Of a DNA stretch of 64,000 bases, positions 26,940 to 36,955 are shown piece by piece. Origin of the DNA: JAKFWF01 sp963732635 (GTDB taxonomy: Bacteria > Pseudomonadota > Alphaproteobacteria > Rhizobiales > Hyphomicrobiaceae). The stretch covers positions 558,001 through 622,000 of the forward strand of contig CAVTAL010000035.1 in NCBI GenBank assembly GCA_963732635.1, written 5' to 3'. The notes under the pieces were generated by a model that was not told the origin of the DNA, made no database searches, and was given only the letters and a program-made list of their open reading frames with translations. Numbering within the stretch: the stretch's first letter is position 1; each line of letters begins with the position of its first letter. The position numbers were made by a program, and so were the translations under genes.

Positions 26940-27512
26940 ATGGGTTGGAACGACGAGCGCGTGGAGCTTCTGAAGAAGCTCTGGTCCGAGGGGCTGAGCG
27001 CCAGCCAGATCGCAGGACGCCTCGGCAGCGTTACCCGCAATGCCGTGATCGGCAAGGTACATCGCCTCGGCCTGTCGGGTCGGGCGACGACCTCCCGCAT
27101 GAAGAGCCACCGGCCTCGTGCACGGGTGACTCAACAGCAGCAACATCAGCAGCCGAAGCGCCTGGCCAAGCCGCGCTTTCAGGCGCAGGGCAATCCGGCC
27201 GTGCGCGGACTATATCAGCTCGATGCCGAACCGTTCGTGCCGGCAATCGAAGAACTCGATATCCCGCTGAAGGATCGCCGCACCATCGCGACGCTGACCG
27301 AGTGCAACTGTCGCTGGCCGATCGGTGATCCGCAGATGGCAGACTTCCATTTCTGCAATCGGGATAAGGTGCCGGGTCTGCCCTATTGCGAATTCCACGC
27401 CCGCCGCGCGTTCCAGCCGCCGCAGCCGCGCCGTCGCGATATCCGCGAGCCCGGCGTTGAGAGCCCGGCCTACCTGCCGCGTCCGGTCAAGGTCGAAGCG
27501 CAGGGTGCGTGA
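26940..27512 (+). CDS. gcrA: GcrA cell cycle regulator
   Basis: A 190-residue GcrA, the sigma70-associated cell-cycle transcription factor of alphaproteobacteria that acts at CcrM-methylated GANTC promoters. The N-terminal helix-turn-helix is unmistakable: MGWNDERVELLKKLWSEGLS and TRNAVIGKVHRLGLSGR. The C-terminal sigma2-interacting domain contains ECNCRWPIGDP and FHFCNRDKVPGLPYCEFHA, with conserved cysteines. The linker is Gln/Arg/Pro-rich. ATG 26940 was chosen because orthologues start MGW and GGAG lies 9 bp upstream; an ATG at 26925 is in frame. A strong intrinsic terminator follows 54 bp after the stop. Confidence 0.95.
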   Translation: MGWNDERVELLKKLWSEGLSASQIAGRLGSVTRNAVIGKVHRLGLSGRATTSRMKSHRPRARVTQQQQHQQPKRLAKPRFQAQGNPAVRGLYQLDAEPFVPAIEELDIPLKDRRTIATLTECNCRWPIGDPQMADFHFCNRDKVPGLPYCEFHARRAFQPPQPRRRDIREPGVESPAYLPRPVKVEAQGA

Positions 27513-27565
27513 GGCACACGAGATCAGTTAGAGGCAGGCCCAAACGTCGGGCCTGAGAGTGGGGC

Positions 27566-27604
27566 GGCGGCAAGCGATCGGGGGATCGCTTGCCGCCTTT
27601 TTTT
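27566..27604 (+). terminator. Intrinsic terminator of gcrA
   Basis: A perfect 14-bp stem (GGCGGCAAGCGATC paired with its complement at 27584-27597) with a GGGG loop is followed by seven T residues. It is a textbook rho-independent terminator on the plus strand. Confidence 0.93.
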
Positions 27605-27623
27605 GTTCGGTGACGGGAGTGTC

Positions 27624-27717
27624 GTAGGGTGCAATAGCGCGTTTCGCGCGTATTGCACCGCGTTTCGGCGACCGCGGCTGCCGTGGTGCAATACGGCTTG
27701 CGCCTATTGCACCCTAC
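27624..27717. repeat. REP-like element with two internal hairpins (GTAGGGTGCAATA family)
   Basis: The 94-bp unit is bounded by an exact inverted repeat: GTAGGGTGCAATAG at 27624-27637 and CTATTGCACCCTAC at 27704-27717. Inside, the GTGCAATA/TATTGCAC arms are reused to form two consecutive hairpins, with CG-rich tips. The same architecture is found at 31888-31991 with a different core. It lies between two convergent transcription units (gcrA and the Hint gene), a usual place for REP/BIME elements. No transposase is nearby. Confidence 0.75.
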
Positions 27718-27752
27718 AAGAGCCGGGCAGCCTGGTGCGCCAACGACCCACA

Positions 27753-27788
27753 TACAAAAAAAGGGCAAGCCCGCAGGCCTGCCCTTTC
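27753..27788 (-). terminator. Intrinsic terminator of the Hint-domain gene
   Basis: Read on the minus strand, an AAAGGGCA/TGCCCTTT stem (27787-27780 with 27767-27760) with extra inner pairing is followed by a run of T residues (27761-27755). Its position shows where the Hint transcript should end and argues that the gene's true stop lies at coordinates above 27788. Confidence 0.8.
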
Positions 27789-27814
27789 CGACTTCTGACT
27801 TCCGATTTCCGAAC

Positions 27815-29055
27815 TCAGGCGACCTGCTTCGACCAGCGCGCCGATCGCGGCCGCGCGCTCGGCGAGGCGATGCTTGGTGGCGGCCGGCAGCTGGCGCTGC
27901 GACTTCACGGTCGGCAGGTCGAGCTGCTTGATCGGCTTGGCGTTCGGATACAGCGCCTTGTACTCGGCGGCCGTTGTCGAACACTTCGCGCGGAACGTTG
28001 TCGCAATAGGTCTCGGTGGCGGCGCCTTCGGCGAACACGATCTCGTGGCCGTCGAGTTCGACGTGGTAGTAGGTGAAGCTCGTCGGCACGTCCTGCCAAC
28101 GCACGATCGACCGGCCGTTGACCAGCGCGCCGGAAATCGCCAGCACGCCATCAATCAGCATCGAGTGACCGGGCGAAGTGTAGAGATCGCGCGCCGGCAC
28201 GTTTTCACCCAGCGCGCCGGCCTTGATCAGGATCGGCTGGGTCTTGAGATTGTCGGCGAAGATCATCGATACGGTCTGGCGGCCGATGAACTTCACCGGC
28301 TTGGCCGAGCCGTCGGCGGTGACGATCAGATCGCCGATGGCGAGCTTTTCGATCGCGGTCTCGCCGTCCGGCGTGCGGATCATGGTGCCGGCGAGGAAGC
28401 AGACCGACGAGTCGAAGGTCTCGATGGTCGACGTACCCGCGTTGCCAGCGACATCTGTGGCCGAGACCTGCACCTTGTAATTGCCGGCAACGAAGGAGAA
28501 GCCGCTGAAGGTGACGTCATATGCGCCGCCGACCCCAATGGTGCCGGTGCCCGTGTGGAGGACTGTTACGCCGTCGTCGGCCAACAACTTCACCGTAACG
28601 GTCTGGCCGTTTGCACCTGTCACCGAACCGGTGACATGCAGTGTGCCTTCTTCGCCCGTCGTCGTGATGTGGTCATCGCCCGCAACCGTGATCGCGCCGA
28701 ACGTGGGGGCTGAAGTGTCAATGGTGAGCGCTTGACTATCCAGGCGCCCTGTCGCACCCGGATAAGTGGTGCTTGTTCCGGCGTAGACTTCAAGCGTGTA
28801 GGTACCAGCAGGAATTGTCACACCGCTCACATTCAACGTCCATGGAATGAGTGTGCCAGTTGTGTTAGTCGGCGTCTGATACGTGCCTAAGAACGTGCCG
28901 ACACCACCGACAACGTAAAATACCCGAAGCGTATCGACGCCGTTGTTTGCTGATAAAGTTCCGTTGATGGTCAGATTCTGATCGTTGGTGATGTAGTCAC
29001 CTGCCGTGCCGGTATCACTGGAAATCGAAGTGATGTTTGCTGCTGTAACGGCCAT
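27815..29055 (-). CDS. Hint-domain protein with Ig-like repeats, C-terminus frameshifted
   Basis: A secreted-type protein. Residues 1-115 and 116-215 look like two Ig-like/cadherin-like beta modules (for example APTFGAITVAGDDHITTTGE), low in Cys and rich in Thr/Gly/Val. A Hedgehog/intein-type Hint domain starts at about residue 219 with CFLAGTMIRTPDGE and continues through TSPGHSMLIDGVLAISGALV. Hint domains self-cleave at the first Cys. No signal peptide is seen, so type I secretion is possible. The frame breaks at GGCC 27969-27972: dropping one base gives AEYKALYPNAKPIKQLDLPT, the usual Hint-family tail. A second shift near 27835 would give a stop at 27815, just before the terminator. As deposited, the unshifted frame runs on to 27487. 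Confidence 0.75.
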
Positions 29056-29143
29056 ATCAAAATCTCCCTGCTTCAATGCGCCCCTGTGGCACTGCGGTTA
29101 ACTGTATGATAGAGGGGGTTGGTGACAATCCGCGCCCAATGGA

Positions 29144-29172
29144 TCGATACACATCGTGATAACTTCGATACA
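29144..29172. promoter_or_regulatory. Direct repeats TCGATACA 21 bp apart, candidate AraC-family site
   Basis: TCGATACA occurs at 29144-29151 and 29165-29172 in the 176-bp AT-rich divergent region between the Hint gene and the AraC-type regulator. A 21-bp spacing puts both half-sites on one helix face, which is the arrangement used by AraC-family proteins. It lies 89-117 bp upstream of the Hint gene start. Regulation is inferred. Confidence 0.45.
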
Positions 29173-29231
29173 GCCAGCATGAAATACACCCCTAGGTTGT
29201 AGTTTTTTGTTGATAAACTTGTGCCAGCGGA

Positions 29232-30230
29232 TTGCAAGTGCGCAGCGATTCGGACCACAATGACCGATGTCCAGCGACCGCAGCGGTCTGGCAGCAATTC
29301 TATAGCGGCCTGTGCGAGGTGACGACCGACGGACGTGCCGCCGGCCGGCTGTCCGTCGCGGTTGCCACCCGCCAGGTGCTCGTCGTTGGCACCGGCCAGC
29401 CGGTGCATCGTCGGGCGGACGCGCACTTGGCGCTGATCAGTTCTCTCGACTGCATTGCCATCACCCTCGTTACCGGCGGCGGCTTGAAGATTTCGGACGA
29501 TCCCGAGGTGCCGCCACTCCAGCCCGGCGATCTGCATCTGGTGGATTTGTGCGCCGCCCGGGATTGGCACGCGGTCGGCGACCAGCCACTCGATGAAATC
29601 AGCCTGTATGTGCCGCGGCATCGTTTCGCCCATGTGACCGCAGGCGGCGGCCTTGGCATCGGGTCGATGGCCGGGACCACGCCGATGGGCGCCATGATCG
29701 GGGCGACGCTGCGGGCGCTGGTCGCGCACAAGCAAGGGCTCGATGCATCGGGTTTCGATGCGGCGGCGACGGCGATTGTCGGCTTGGCGAATGCCGGCGC
29801 CAAGACGTCGCAGGGGGCGAAATCGGCGACCGACGGACGTTCGTCATCGACGTTCGACAATCTGCGGCGGTTCGTCGATGTGCACCTGATGTCCGACGCG
29901 CTGACGCCGGACTTGATCGCCGGCAACTTCGGCATGTCGCGGGCGGTGCTCTATCGCATGTTCGAACCAGTAGGCGGGGTGGCCTCCTATATCCGCCGGC
30001 AGCGCATGGCGCGGGCACTGCATGAGCTCGGTTCGGTGGGCGTGTCGGGACAGCGGATCAGCGTGCTGGCGCGGCGCTTCGGATATACCAATGCGGCCGC
30101 CTTCACGCGCGCCTTCCGCGAAACCTATGGCGTGACGCCCAGTCAGTTGACCACCAGGTTTGCGGCCCGGCCGGGCGGCGATCGGCTGATCGATCTGCTG
30201 GCACCGCTGTGCGGGCGTCCGGTCACGTAG
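29232..30230 (+). CDS. AraC family transcriptional regulator
   Basis: A 332-residue regulator. Residues about 1-190 form an AraC_binding_2-like sensor part with a cupin-like stretch (PLQPGDLHLVDLCAARDWHAV). The C-terminal 100 residues are a double helix-turn-helix domain: LTPDLIAGNFGMSRAVLYRM (first HTH) and RISVLARRFGYTNAAAFTRA followed by FRETYGVTPSQL (second HTH and family signature). No ATG is available near the 5' end; TTG 29232 or GTG 29238 are the candidate starts. It is divergent from the Hint-domain gene, which it may control, and convergent with glpK 25 bp away. Confidence 0.85.
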   Translation: MQVRSDSDHNDRCPATAAVWQQFYSGLCEVTTDGRAAGRLSVAVATRQVLVVGTGQPVHRRADAHLALISSLDCIAITLVTGGGLKISDDPEVPPLQPGDLHLVDLCAARDWHAVGDQPLDEISLYVPRHRFAHVTAGGGLGIGSMAGTTPMGAMIGATLRALVAHKQGLDASGFDAAATAIVGLANAGAKTSQGAKSATDGRSSSTFDNLRRFVDVHLMSDALTPDLIAGNFGMSRAVLYRMFEPVGGVASYIRRQRMARALHELGSVGVSGQRISVLARRFGYTNAAAFTRAFRETYGVTPSQLTTRFAARPGGDRLIDLLAPLCGRPVT

Positions 30231-30255
30231 TTCAGGCAGGCAGTTGGCGCCCCGA

Positions 30256-31774
<1,519 letters not shown>

Positions 31775-31825
31775 GTTGCCCTCCCTGCCGGTTCTTACCC
31801 ACAACATGGCGCACCGGTCCGGTGT

Positions 31826-31874
31826 TGTTCAACCGGTCAAATCAGGGGTATGTGGGATGGCCATGTTCAACCGG
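31826..31874. promoter_or_regulatory. Direct repeat TGTTCAACCGG upstream of glpK
   Basis: The 11-mer TGTTCAACCGG occurs at 31826-31836 and 31864-31874, 52 and 90 bp upstream of the glpK start. The ATGTTC part recalls the half-site of DeoR-family GlpR operators. It could equally be a chance repeat. Confidence 0.25.
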
Positions 31875-31887
31875 GGCGTTGTCGCGT

Positions 31888-31991
31888 GTAGGTTGGGTTA
31901 GACCAGCCCCTTGCTGGTCGTAACCCAACATTCCACGGGTGGTCGAAGCTTTAGGGTTACGGACGCTGAAGGGCGTCTTACCCCAACCTAC
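31888..31991. repeat. REP-like element with two internal hairpins (GTAGGTTGGGTTA family)
   Basis: Outer arms GTAGGTTGGGTTA (31888-31900) and its near complement TACCCCAACCTAC (31979-31991) enclose two hairpins. The first is TTGGGTTAGACCAGC paired across CCCTT with GCTGGTCGTAACCCAA. The second is GGGTTAC-GGACGC/GCGTC-TTACCCC. The element separates divergently transcribed glpK and xseA. Its layout matches the unit at 27624-27717, so both probably belong to one class of palindromic interspersed repeat. Confidence 0.75.
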
Positions 31992-32042
31992 GGCGCCGGA
32001 TCGTTCTGTTTGCATATGCGCCTTGCCGCCGGAGCCCCTTTC

Positions 32043-33668
32043 GTGACCACCAATGCCTCCCCCAACCTGCGCGCCAACGTCGCCGAGTTCTCGGTCGCGA
32101 ACTTGCGAACGCGATCAAGCGGGCGCTGGAGGACGGGTTCGGCTACGTGCGGCTGCGTGGCGAGATCTCCGGCTATCGCGGGCCGCACTCCTCGGGCCAC
32201 TGCTATTTCGCGCTGAAGGACGACAAGGCCAAGATCGAGGCGGTGATCTGGCGCGGCCTGTTCTCGAGGCCTGCGCTTCAAGCCCGAGGAAGGCATGGAG
32301 GTGATCGCGCAGGGCCGCATCACCACGTTCCCGGGCTCGTCGAAATACCAGATCGTGATCGAAACGCTGGAGCCGGCCGGCGTCGGCGCGCTGATGGCGC
32401 TGCTGGAGGAGCGCAAGCGCAAGCTCGCCGCCGAGGGCCTGTTCGACGACGACGCGCAAGCGCCAGCTGCCGTTCCTGCCGCGCGTGGTCGGCATCGTCA
32501 CCTCGCCGACCGGCGCCGTCATCCGCGACATGCTGCACGGCTTCGACGAGCGCTTTCCGACCCGCGTCATCGTCTGGCCGGTGCGCGTGCAGGGCGAGAC
32601 CTGCGCTGCCGAGGTCGCCGCCGCCATCCGCGGCTTCAACGCGCTTGCGGCCGGGCGGCCGCGATCCGCGGCCCGACGTGCTGATCGTCGCGCGCGGCGG
32701 CGGCAGCCTCGAGGACCTCTGGGGCTTCAACGAGGAGATCGTCGTGCGCGCGGCCGCCGAGAGCCGCATCCCGCTGATCTCCGCCGTCGGCCACGAGACC
32801 GACTGGACGCTGATCGACCTCGCCGCCGACGCCCGCGCGCCGACGCCGACCAAGGCCGCCGAATGGGCGGTGCCGAAGTATTCCGAGCTGCTCGAGCAGA
32901 CTCGTCGATCTGGCCTCGCGCTGCGCCGCCGCCGTCCGCCGCTCGCTCGAAGGCACGCGCACCGAGTTGCGCGCCGCCGCCCGCGGCCTGCCGCGCCTGG
33001 AGGATCTGGTCGCGCTGCCGCGCCAGCGCTTCGATGCCGTCGAGCAGCGGCTCGGCCGGGCGCTGCTCGCCAACACCCGCGCCCACGCCAGGCGGCTCGC
33101 CCGCGTCGCGCCGCGCCTGCAGCCGCGCCTGCTGGTCGAAGCCGCATCGCAGCGCGCGCGCGACCGGCTCGAGGCGCTCGGCCGGCGCGCGGCGACGGCG
33201 CTGGCGCGGATCGCCGTCGCAGCGCCGGGCGCGGCTGGAGCGGGTCGTCGGCCGGCTCAATCCGCAGATCGCTCAGCGCGGATCGCGCGCGCCGCCGAGC
33301 GGCTCGACGGCGCTTGCATCGGCGCGCGCGGCCAGGCGCTGCTCAACCGTGTCGCGCGCCGGCGGCCGCGGCTCGAGGCGCAGGCGCAGATGCTGGCGTC
33401 GCTGAGCTATCAGAGCGTGCTGCGGCGCGGCTTCGCGCTGGTGCGCGACGAGGCCGGCAACGCCGTGCGTTCGGCCGGGCAGGTGGCGGCCGGTGGCCTC
33501 GTCGAGATCGAATTCGCCGACGGCCGCCTCGGTGCCCAGGTGCTGGGGCCAACTGGAGGTGGCGATAGGCCGTCGAGCGTCGCGCCAAAGCCGGCGGCGG
33601 CGCCGAAGCCCGCGCGGCGTACTTCGGGCGGCAGCGGCGGCGGCGGCCCGCAGGGTACGCTGTTCTAG
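32043..33668 (+). pseudogene. xseA: Exodeoxyribonuclease VII large subunit, multiply frameshifted
   Basis: The XseA chain (ssDNA exonuclease, mismatch and damage repair) can be read only by changing frame at least six times. It begins at GTG 32043 with NASPNLRANVAEFSV, the OB-fold start. Pieces follow: ANAIKRALEDGFGYVRLRGE, FALKDDKAKIEAVIWRG, GMEVIAQGRITTFPGSSKYQ, PFLPRVVGIVTSPTGAVIRD, DVLIVARGGGSLEDLWGFNE, ISAVGHETDWTLIDLAADAR and the coiled-coil-rich C-terminus to SYQSVLRRGFALVRDEAGN. Shifts fall near 32090, 32268 (GGCC), 32455, 32660, 32900 and twice near 33220-33280. A Pro/Gly-rich tail ends at 33668. The 3' end is 2 bp from convergent maiA. Confidence 0.85.
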
Positions 33669-33670
33669 CC

Positions 33671-34306
33671 TTATTCAGCGTCCGGCTGGTTCTGCGGCGC
33701 GGCTTTGATGAAGGCGTCTAGGCTCGCGCAGTGGTCGGCGGCGCGGACGATCTTCGGGAATGCATCGAGCGCGACCTTGAAACGGCGGGCGGCATAGACC
33801 TGCGGCACCAGATAAACATCGGCGATGGTCGGTGCCTCGCCGAAGCAATAGTCGCCACCCTCGATCAGTGCCTCGATGGCGGTAAAGCCCTGCTCGATCC
33901 AATGCCCGACCCAGGCGGCGTTGGCCGCGTCGTCGGCGCCGAGGGTCTTTTTCAGGTAGACCAACGGTCCGACGTTGCCGAGCGGCTGGATATCGCAGCC
34001 GATGATCGATGCCACCGCCCGGACGCGGGCACGAGCGAGCGGGTTCTTCGGCAGCAACGACGGATTAGGATGCGTTTCTTCCAGCCACTCGATGATCGCC
34101 GGCGACTGGATCAGCACCTCGCCGCCGTCGAGCACCAGCGACGGCACGCGGCCCTGCGGATTGATCGCGCGATAGGCGGGCTGATGCTGCTCGCCGCCGT
34201 TCTTCACCAGATGCACGGTCCTGATCTCGTGGGCCAAACCCTTGAGGTTGAGGGCGATGCGCAGCCGGTAGGATGCGCCCGATCGCCAGTAGCTATTGAG
34301 GATCAT
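33671..34306 (-). CDS. maiA: Maleylacetoacetate isomerase (zeta-class glutathione transferase)
   Basis: A 211-residue zeta GST that isomerises maleylacetoacetate to fumarylacetoacetate in tyrosine/homogentisate catabolism. The thioredoxin-like N-terminal domain shows SYWRSGASYRLRIALNLKGL with the active-site Ser region (the eukaryotic SSC motif is SGA here, as in many bacteria), then NPQGRVPSLVLDGGEVLIQS. The helical C-domain holds GEAPTIADVYLVPQVYAARR. The ATG overlaps the stop of the upstream 80-codon gene (ATGA). It is intact although neighbours on both sides are frameshifted. Maleylpyruvate isomerase is an alternative. Confidence 0.88.
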   Translation of the reverse strand: MILNSYWRSGASYRLRIALNLKGLAHEIRTVHLVKNGGEQHQPAYRAINPQGRVPSLVLDGGEVLIQSPAIIEWLEETHPNPSLLPKNPLARARVRAVASIIGCDIQPLGNVGPLVYLKKTLGADDAANAAWVGHWIEQGFTAIEALIEGGDYCFGEAPTIADVYLVPQVYAARRFKVALDAFPKIVRAADHCASLDAFIKAAPQNQPDAE

Positions 34307-34545
34307 CGGCCGTGCTCCTTCAGGAAATTGTGGCCAGTCGGCGTGGCATGCACCATCGCGCCCTCGCCTTCGACGTACTTGCGGGTGACGAAGCCGCGCT
34401 CTTCCGCTTCCTCCCACACGGTCAGGCGCGGGCACGAGGTGCGCCAGGCGTCGAGCATGTCGGCGTAGGAGCGTGGTTCGCGCGCGACCCATTCGACCAG
34501 ATCGAGGATCAGCGGATCGAGCGCGGATGCCGTTGTGGTCGCCAT
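34303..34545 (-). CDS. Small conserved hypothetical protein
   Basis: An 80-residue protein starting at ATG 34545 with AAGGGA upstream. The sequence ILDLVEWVAREPRSYADMLD and AWRTSCPRLTVWEEAEERG, then a basic/Gly-rich beta-hairpin-like end, looks like a small winged-helix fold. No catalytic residues are evident. It overlaps maiA by 4 bp and follows the uvrC stop by 4 bp, so it sits in one transcript with both. The function is unknown. Confidence 0.65.
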   Translation of the reverse strand: MATTTASALDPLILDLVEWVAREPRSYADMLDAWRTSCPRLTVWEEAEERGFVTRKYVEGEGAMVHATPTGHNFLKEHGR

Positions 34546-34549
34546 CGGT

Positions 34550-36834
34550 TTATCCCTTCTTCTCATGGAAGAAATCGTAGATCTCCTGCGCCATCTGCGC
34601 CGAGATGCCGGGCACCGCCTTCAAATCCTCGATGCCGGCGCGCGACACCGACTTGGCCGAGCCGAAATGCTGCAGCAGCGCGCGCTTGCGCGTCGGGCCG
34701 ATGCCCTCGATCTCGTCCAGCGGATTGACCCCGATCGCCTTCGCCCGCTTGGCGCGGTGCGTGCCGATGGCGAAGCGATGCGCCTCGTCGCGCAGCCGCT
34801 GCACGAAGTAGAGCACGGGATCGCGCGGCTCCAGCATGAACGAACGCGGCCGGCCGGGCACGTGGAAATGCTCGCGCCCGGCGTCGCGGTCCGGTCCTTT
34901 GGCGACGCCGACGAGCGGCACGTCGGTGAGGCCGAGTTCGGCCAGCACCTCGCGCGCGACCGCCAGCTGGCCGGCGCCGCCGTCGATCAGCACGAGGTCG
35001 GGGATCGAGGGAAGTCTCGGAACGGCGACGTCGTCATCGTCGTCGTCGTCCGGCGTCGGTCATCCGATGCCGTGGTCGGGACGTCCGCGGAGTTGCGGCA
35101 TGGGCGGATCGGCGCGCCGCACGCCGAAGGCGATCGCGTCCGCGCCCCGCTCGCCGTCGGGGCGAGCTGCGGTGATCCGGGAGCCTCCCTCTCCCGCTGC
35201 CGGGGAGTGGGTCAGGGAGAGGTTAAGCGACTGTCCGCTCTCCGGCATTGCGGGGAGAGATCCGGGATAGCGGCGGCATCGAGTATGCCTGTCGGCCGCC
35301 AAACGCCCCGCCCTCTCCCCGGGAAAGCGGGGAGAGGGGGAGTGCATCGCTCTCGGCTGCCACTCACGCAGTTCCTCCGCCACGCCGCTTGAACCGCCGC
35401 GTCAGCACTTCGCGCATCATGGCGTAGTCGTCGCCGGGCGTGAGGCCGTCGCCGACTTGATGTTGAACTTGCGGTACTGGTTCTTCACGAAGCCCTCGGG
35501 CGCCGGCGACGATCATGCGCGCCGACCGCGTTGGTGCCCATGATGTGGCTGTTGTCGTAGACCTCGATGCGGCGCGGCGCCGTGGCCAGGCCGAACCGCT
35601 CGGCCACGCCCTCGAGCAGCGTCGTCTGCGACGAGGTCTCGGCCAGCTTGCGGCCCAGCGCCTCGCGCGCATTGTGCAGCGCGTGCTCGACGAGGCCGAT
35701 CTTGGTGCCGCGCTGCGGCACGCGGATCTCGACCTTCCGCTCGGCCTTGATCGACAGCGCTTCGGCCAGCAGCTCGCGCTCGGCGACGTCGTGCTGAGCA
35801 GGATCAGCCGCGGCACCGGCTTGTCGTCGTAGAACTGGGCGATGAAGCTATCGAGCACCTCGGCGGCGTCGAGCGACGCGGTCGGCCTTCGGGTAGTAGG
35901 CGCGGTTGCCCCAGTTCTGGCCGGTGCGGAAGAAGAACACCTGGATGCAGGTCTGCCCGCCCTCCTGGTGGGCGGCGAAGACGTCGGCTTCCTCGATGCC
36001 GTCGGGGTTGATCGACTGGTCGGCCGTGACGTGCGCCAGCGCCCACAGCCGGTTGCGGAACTGCGCCGCCTGCTCGAACTCGAGCTTGTCGGCCGCGTCC
36101 GTCCATCAGCTGCTGGTACATCTGCGCGCACGTTCTGGCTTTCGCCGCGCAGGAACGCGCACGCTCTCGTCGACCAGGCGGCGTAGTCCTCGGGCTGATT
36201 TCGCCGGTGCAAGGCGCCGCGCAGCGCTTGATCTGGTACAGCAGGCAGGGCCGGGTGCGGCTGTCGAACACGCTGTCGGAACAGGAGCGCAGCAGGAAGG
36301 CGCGCTGCAGCATGTTGATCGTGCGGTTGACGGCGCCGGCCGAGGCGAAGGGGCCGAAGTAGTCGCCTTGCGGTTGCGCGCGCCGCGATGCTTGAGCAGA
36401 TCTGCGGCGCCGTGCGATGGATCGCGCGCGATCAGGATGTACGGAAACGATTTGTCGTCGCGCAGCAGCACGTTGAAGCGCGGCCGGAAGCGCTTGATCA
36501 GGTTGGCTTCGAGCAGCAGCGCCTCGGCTTCGGTGCGGACGGTGACGAACTCCATCGCCGCGGTCGCCGCGATCATGCGGGCGATGCGGTTGGAGTGGCC
36601 GTCCAGGCGGGCGTAGTTCGAGACGCGGGCCTTCAGCGAGCGCGCCTTGCCGACGTAGATCACATCGCCGGCGGCATCGATCATGCGATAGACGCCGGGC
36701 GACGACGGCAGCATCTTCAGGTAGCGCTGGATGACCTCCGTGCCGGACGCGCGCGGCTCAGCTGGTGCCTCGGCGGGCAGCGCACTGGCTTCAGGAGTTT
36801 GCCGGTCGGGGTGCCGGATTGGGGCTTCGGGCAC
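34550..36834 (-). pseudogene. uvrC: Excinuclease ABC subunit C, multiply frameshifted
   Basis: UvrC makes the dual incisions of nucleotide excision repair. The GIY-YIG domain is intact at the 5' end (LPSSPGVYRMIDAAGDVIYV, GKARSLKARVSNYARLDGHS). Downstream, all expected pieces are present in shifting frames: TRPCLLYQIKRCAAPCTGEI, VEIRVPQRGTKIGLVEHALH, IEVYDNSHIMGTNAVGA, DDYAMMREVLTRRFKR. The RNase H-like LVLIDGGAGQLAVAREVLAE and helix-hairpin-helix IEGIGPTRKRALLQHFG form the intact 3' end. About nine shifts lie between 36400 and 35400. Between FKR and LIDGG there is a roughly 370-bp insert containing palindromic repeats. The only usable start, GTG 36834, lies in another palindromic element. 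Confidence 0.85.
35187..35338. repeat. CTCTCC/GGAGAG palindromic repeat cluster inside uvrC
   Basis: Three hairpin-forming units of one theme lie within 152 bp: CCTCTCCC with GGGAGAGG (35188-35222), CTCTCC with GGAGAG around 35238-35262, and a perfect 11-bp stem CCCTCTCCCCG/CGGGGAGAGGG with a 6-nt loop (35311-35338). They fall in the linker between the N-terminal half of UvrC and its RNase H-like domain. In one minus-strand frame they encode a Pro/Ser/Arg-rich stretch without a stop for over 100 codons. Confidence 0.7.
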
Positions 36835-36901
36835 AGTATACCAAATTCGCGTTTCGCGTTCAGCGGCGAAACCAATAATACTCGCGAAATTGGCATACTG
36901 T
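36833..36901. repeat. Palindromic element (ACAGTATACCAA arms) at the uvrC start
   Basis: Inverted arms of 19 bp, ACAGTATACCAAATTCGCG (36833-36851) and CGCGAAATTGGCATACTGT (36883-36901), match at 17 of 19 positions and enclose a 31-bp loop with a further small inverted repeat. I recall very similar GGGGACAGTATRCCAA termini as REP-like units linked to REP-associated tyrosine transposases, but no transposase is in the window. The element contains the GTG start of uvrC. Confidence 0.7.
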
Positions 36902-36955
36902 CCCCTTGCTGTCCCCTTGGCAGTTCAGTCGCGCACACGCGGCGGCACTGTTTGA

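Noticed and set aside
35187..35338. CRISPR-like repeat array
   Set aside because: The repeated units are imperfect hairpins of uneven spacing with no constant-length spacers, and no cas gene is present.
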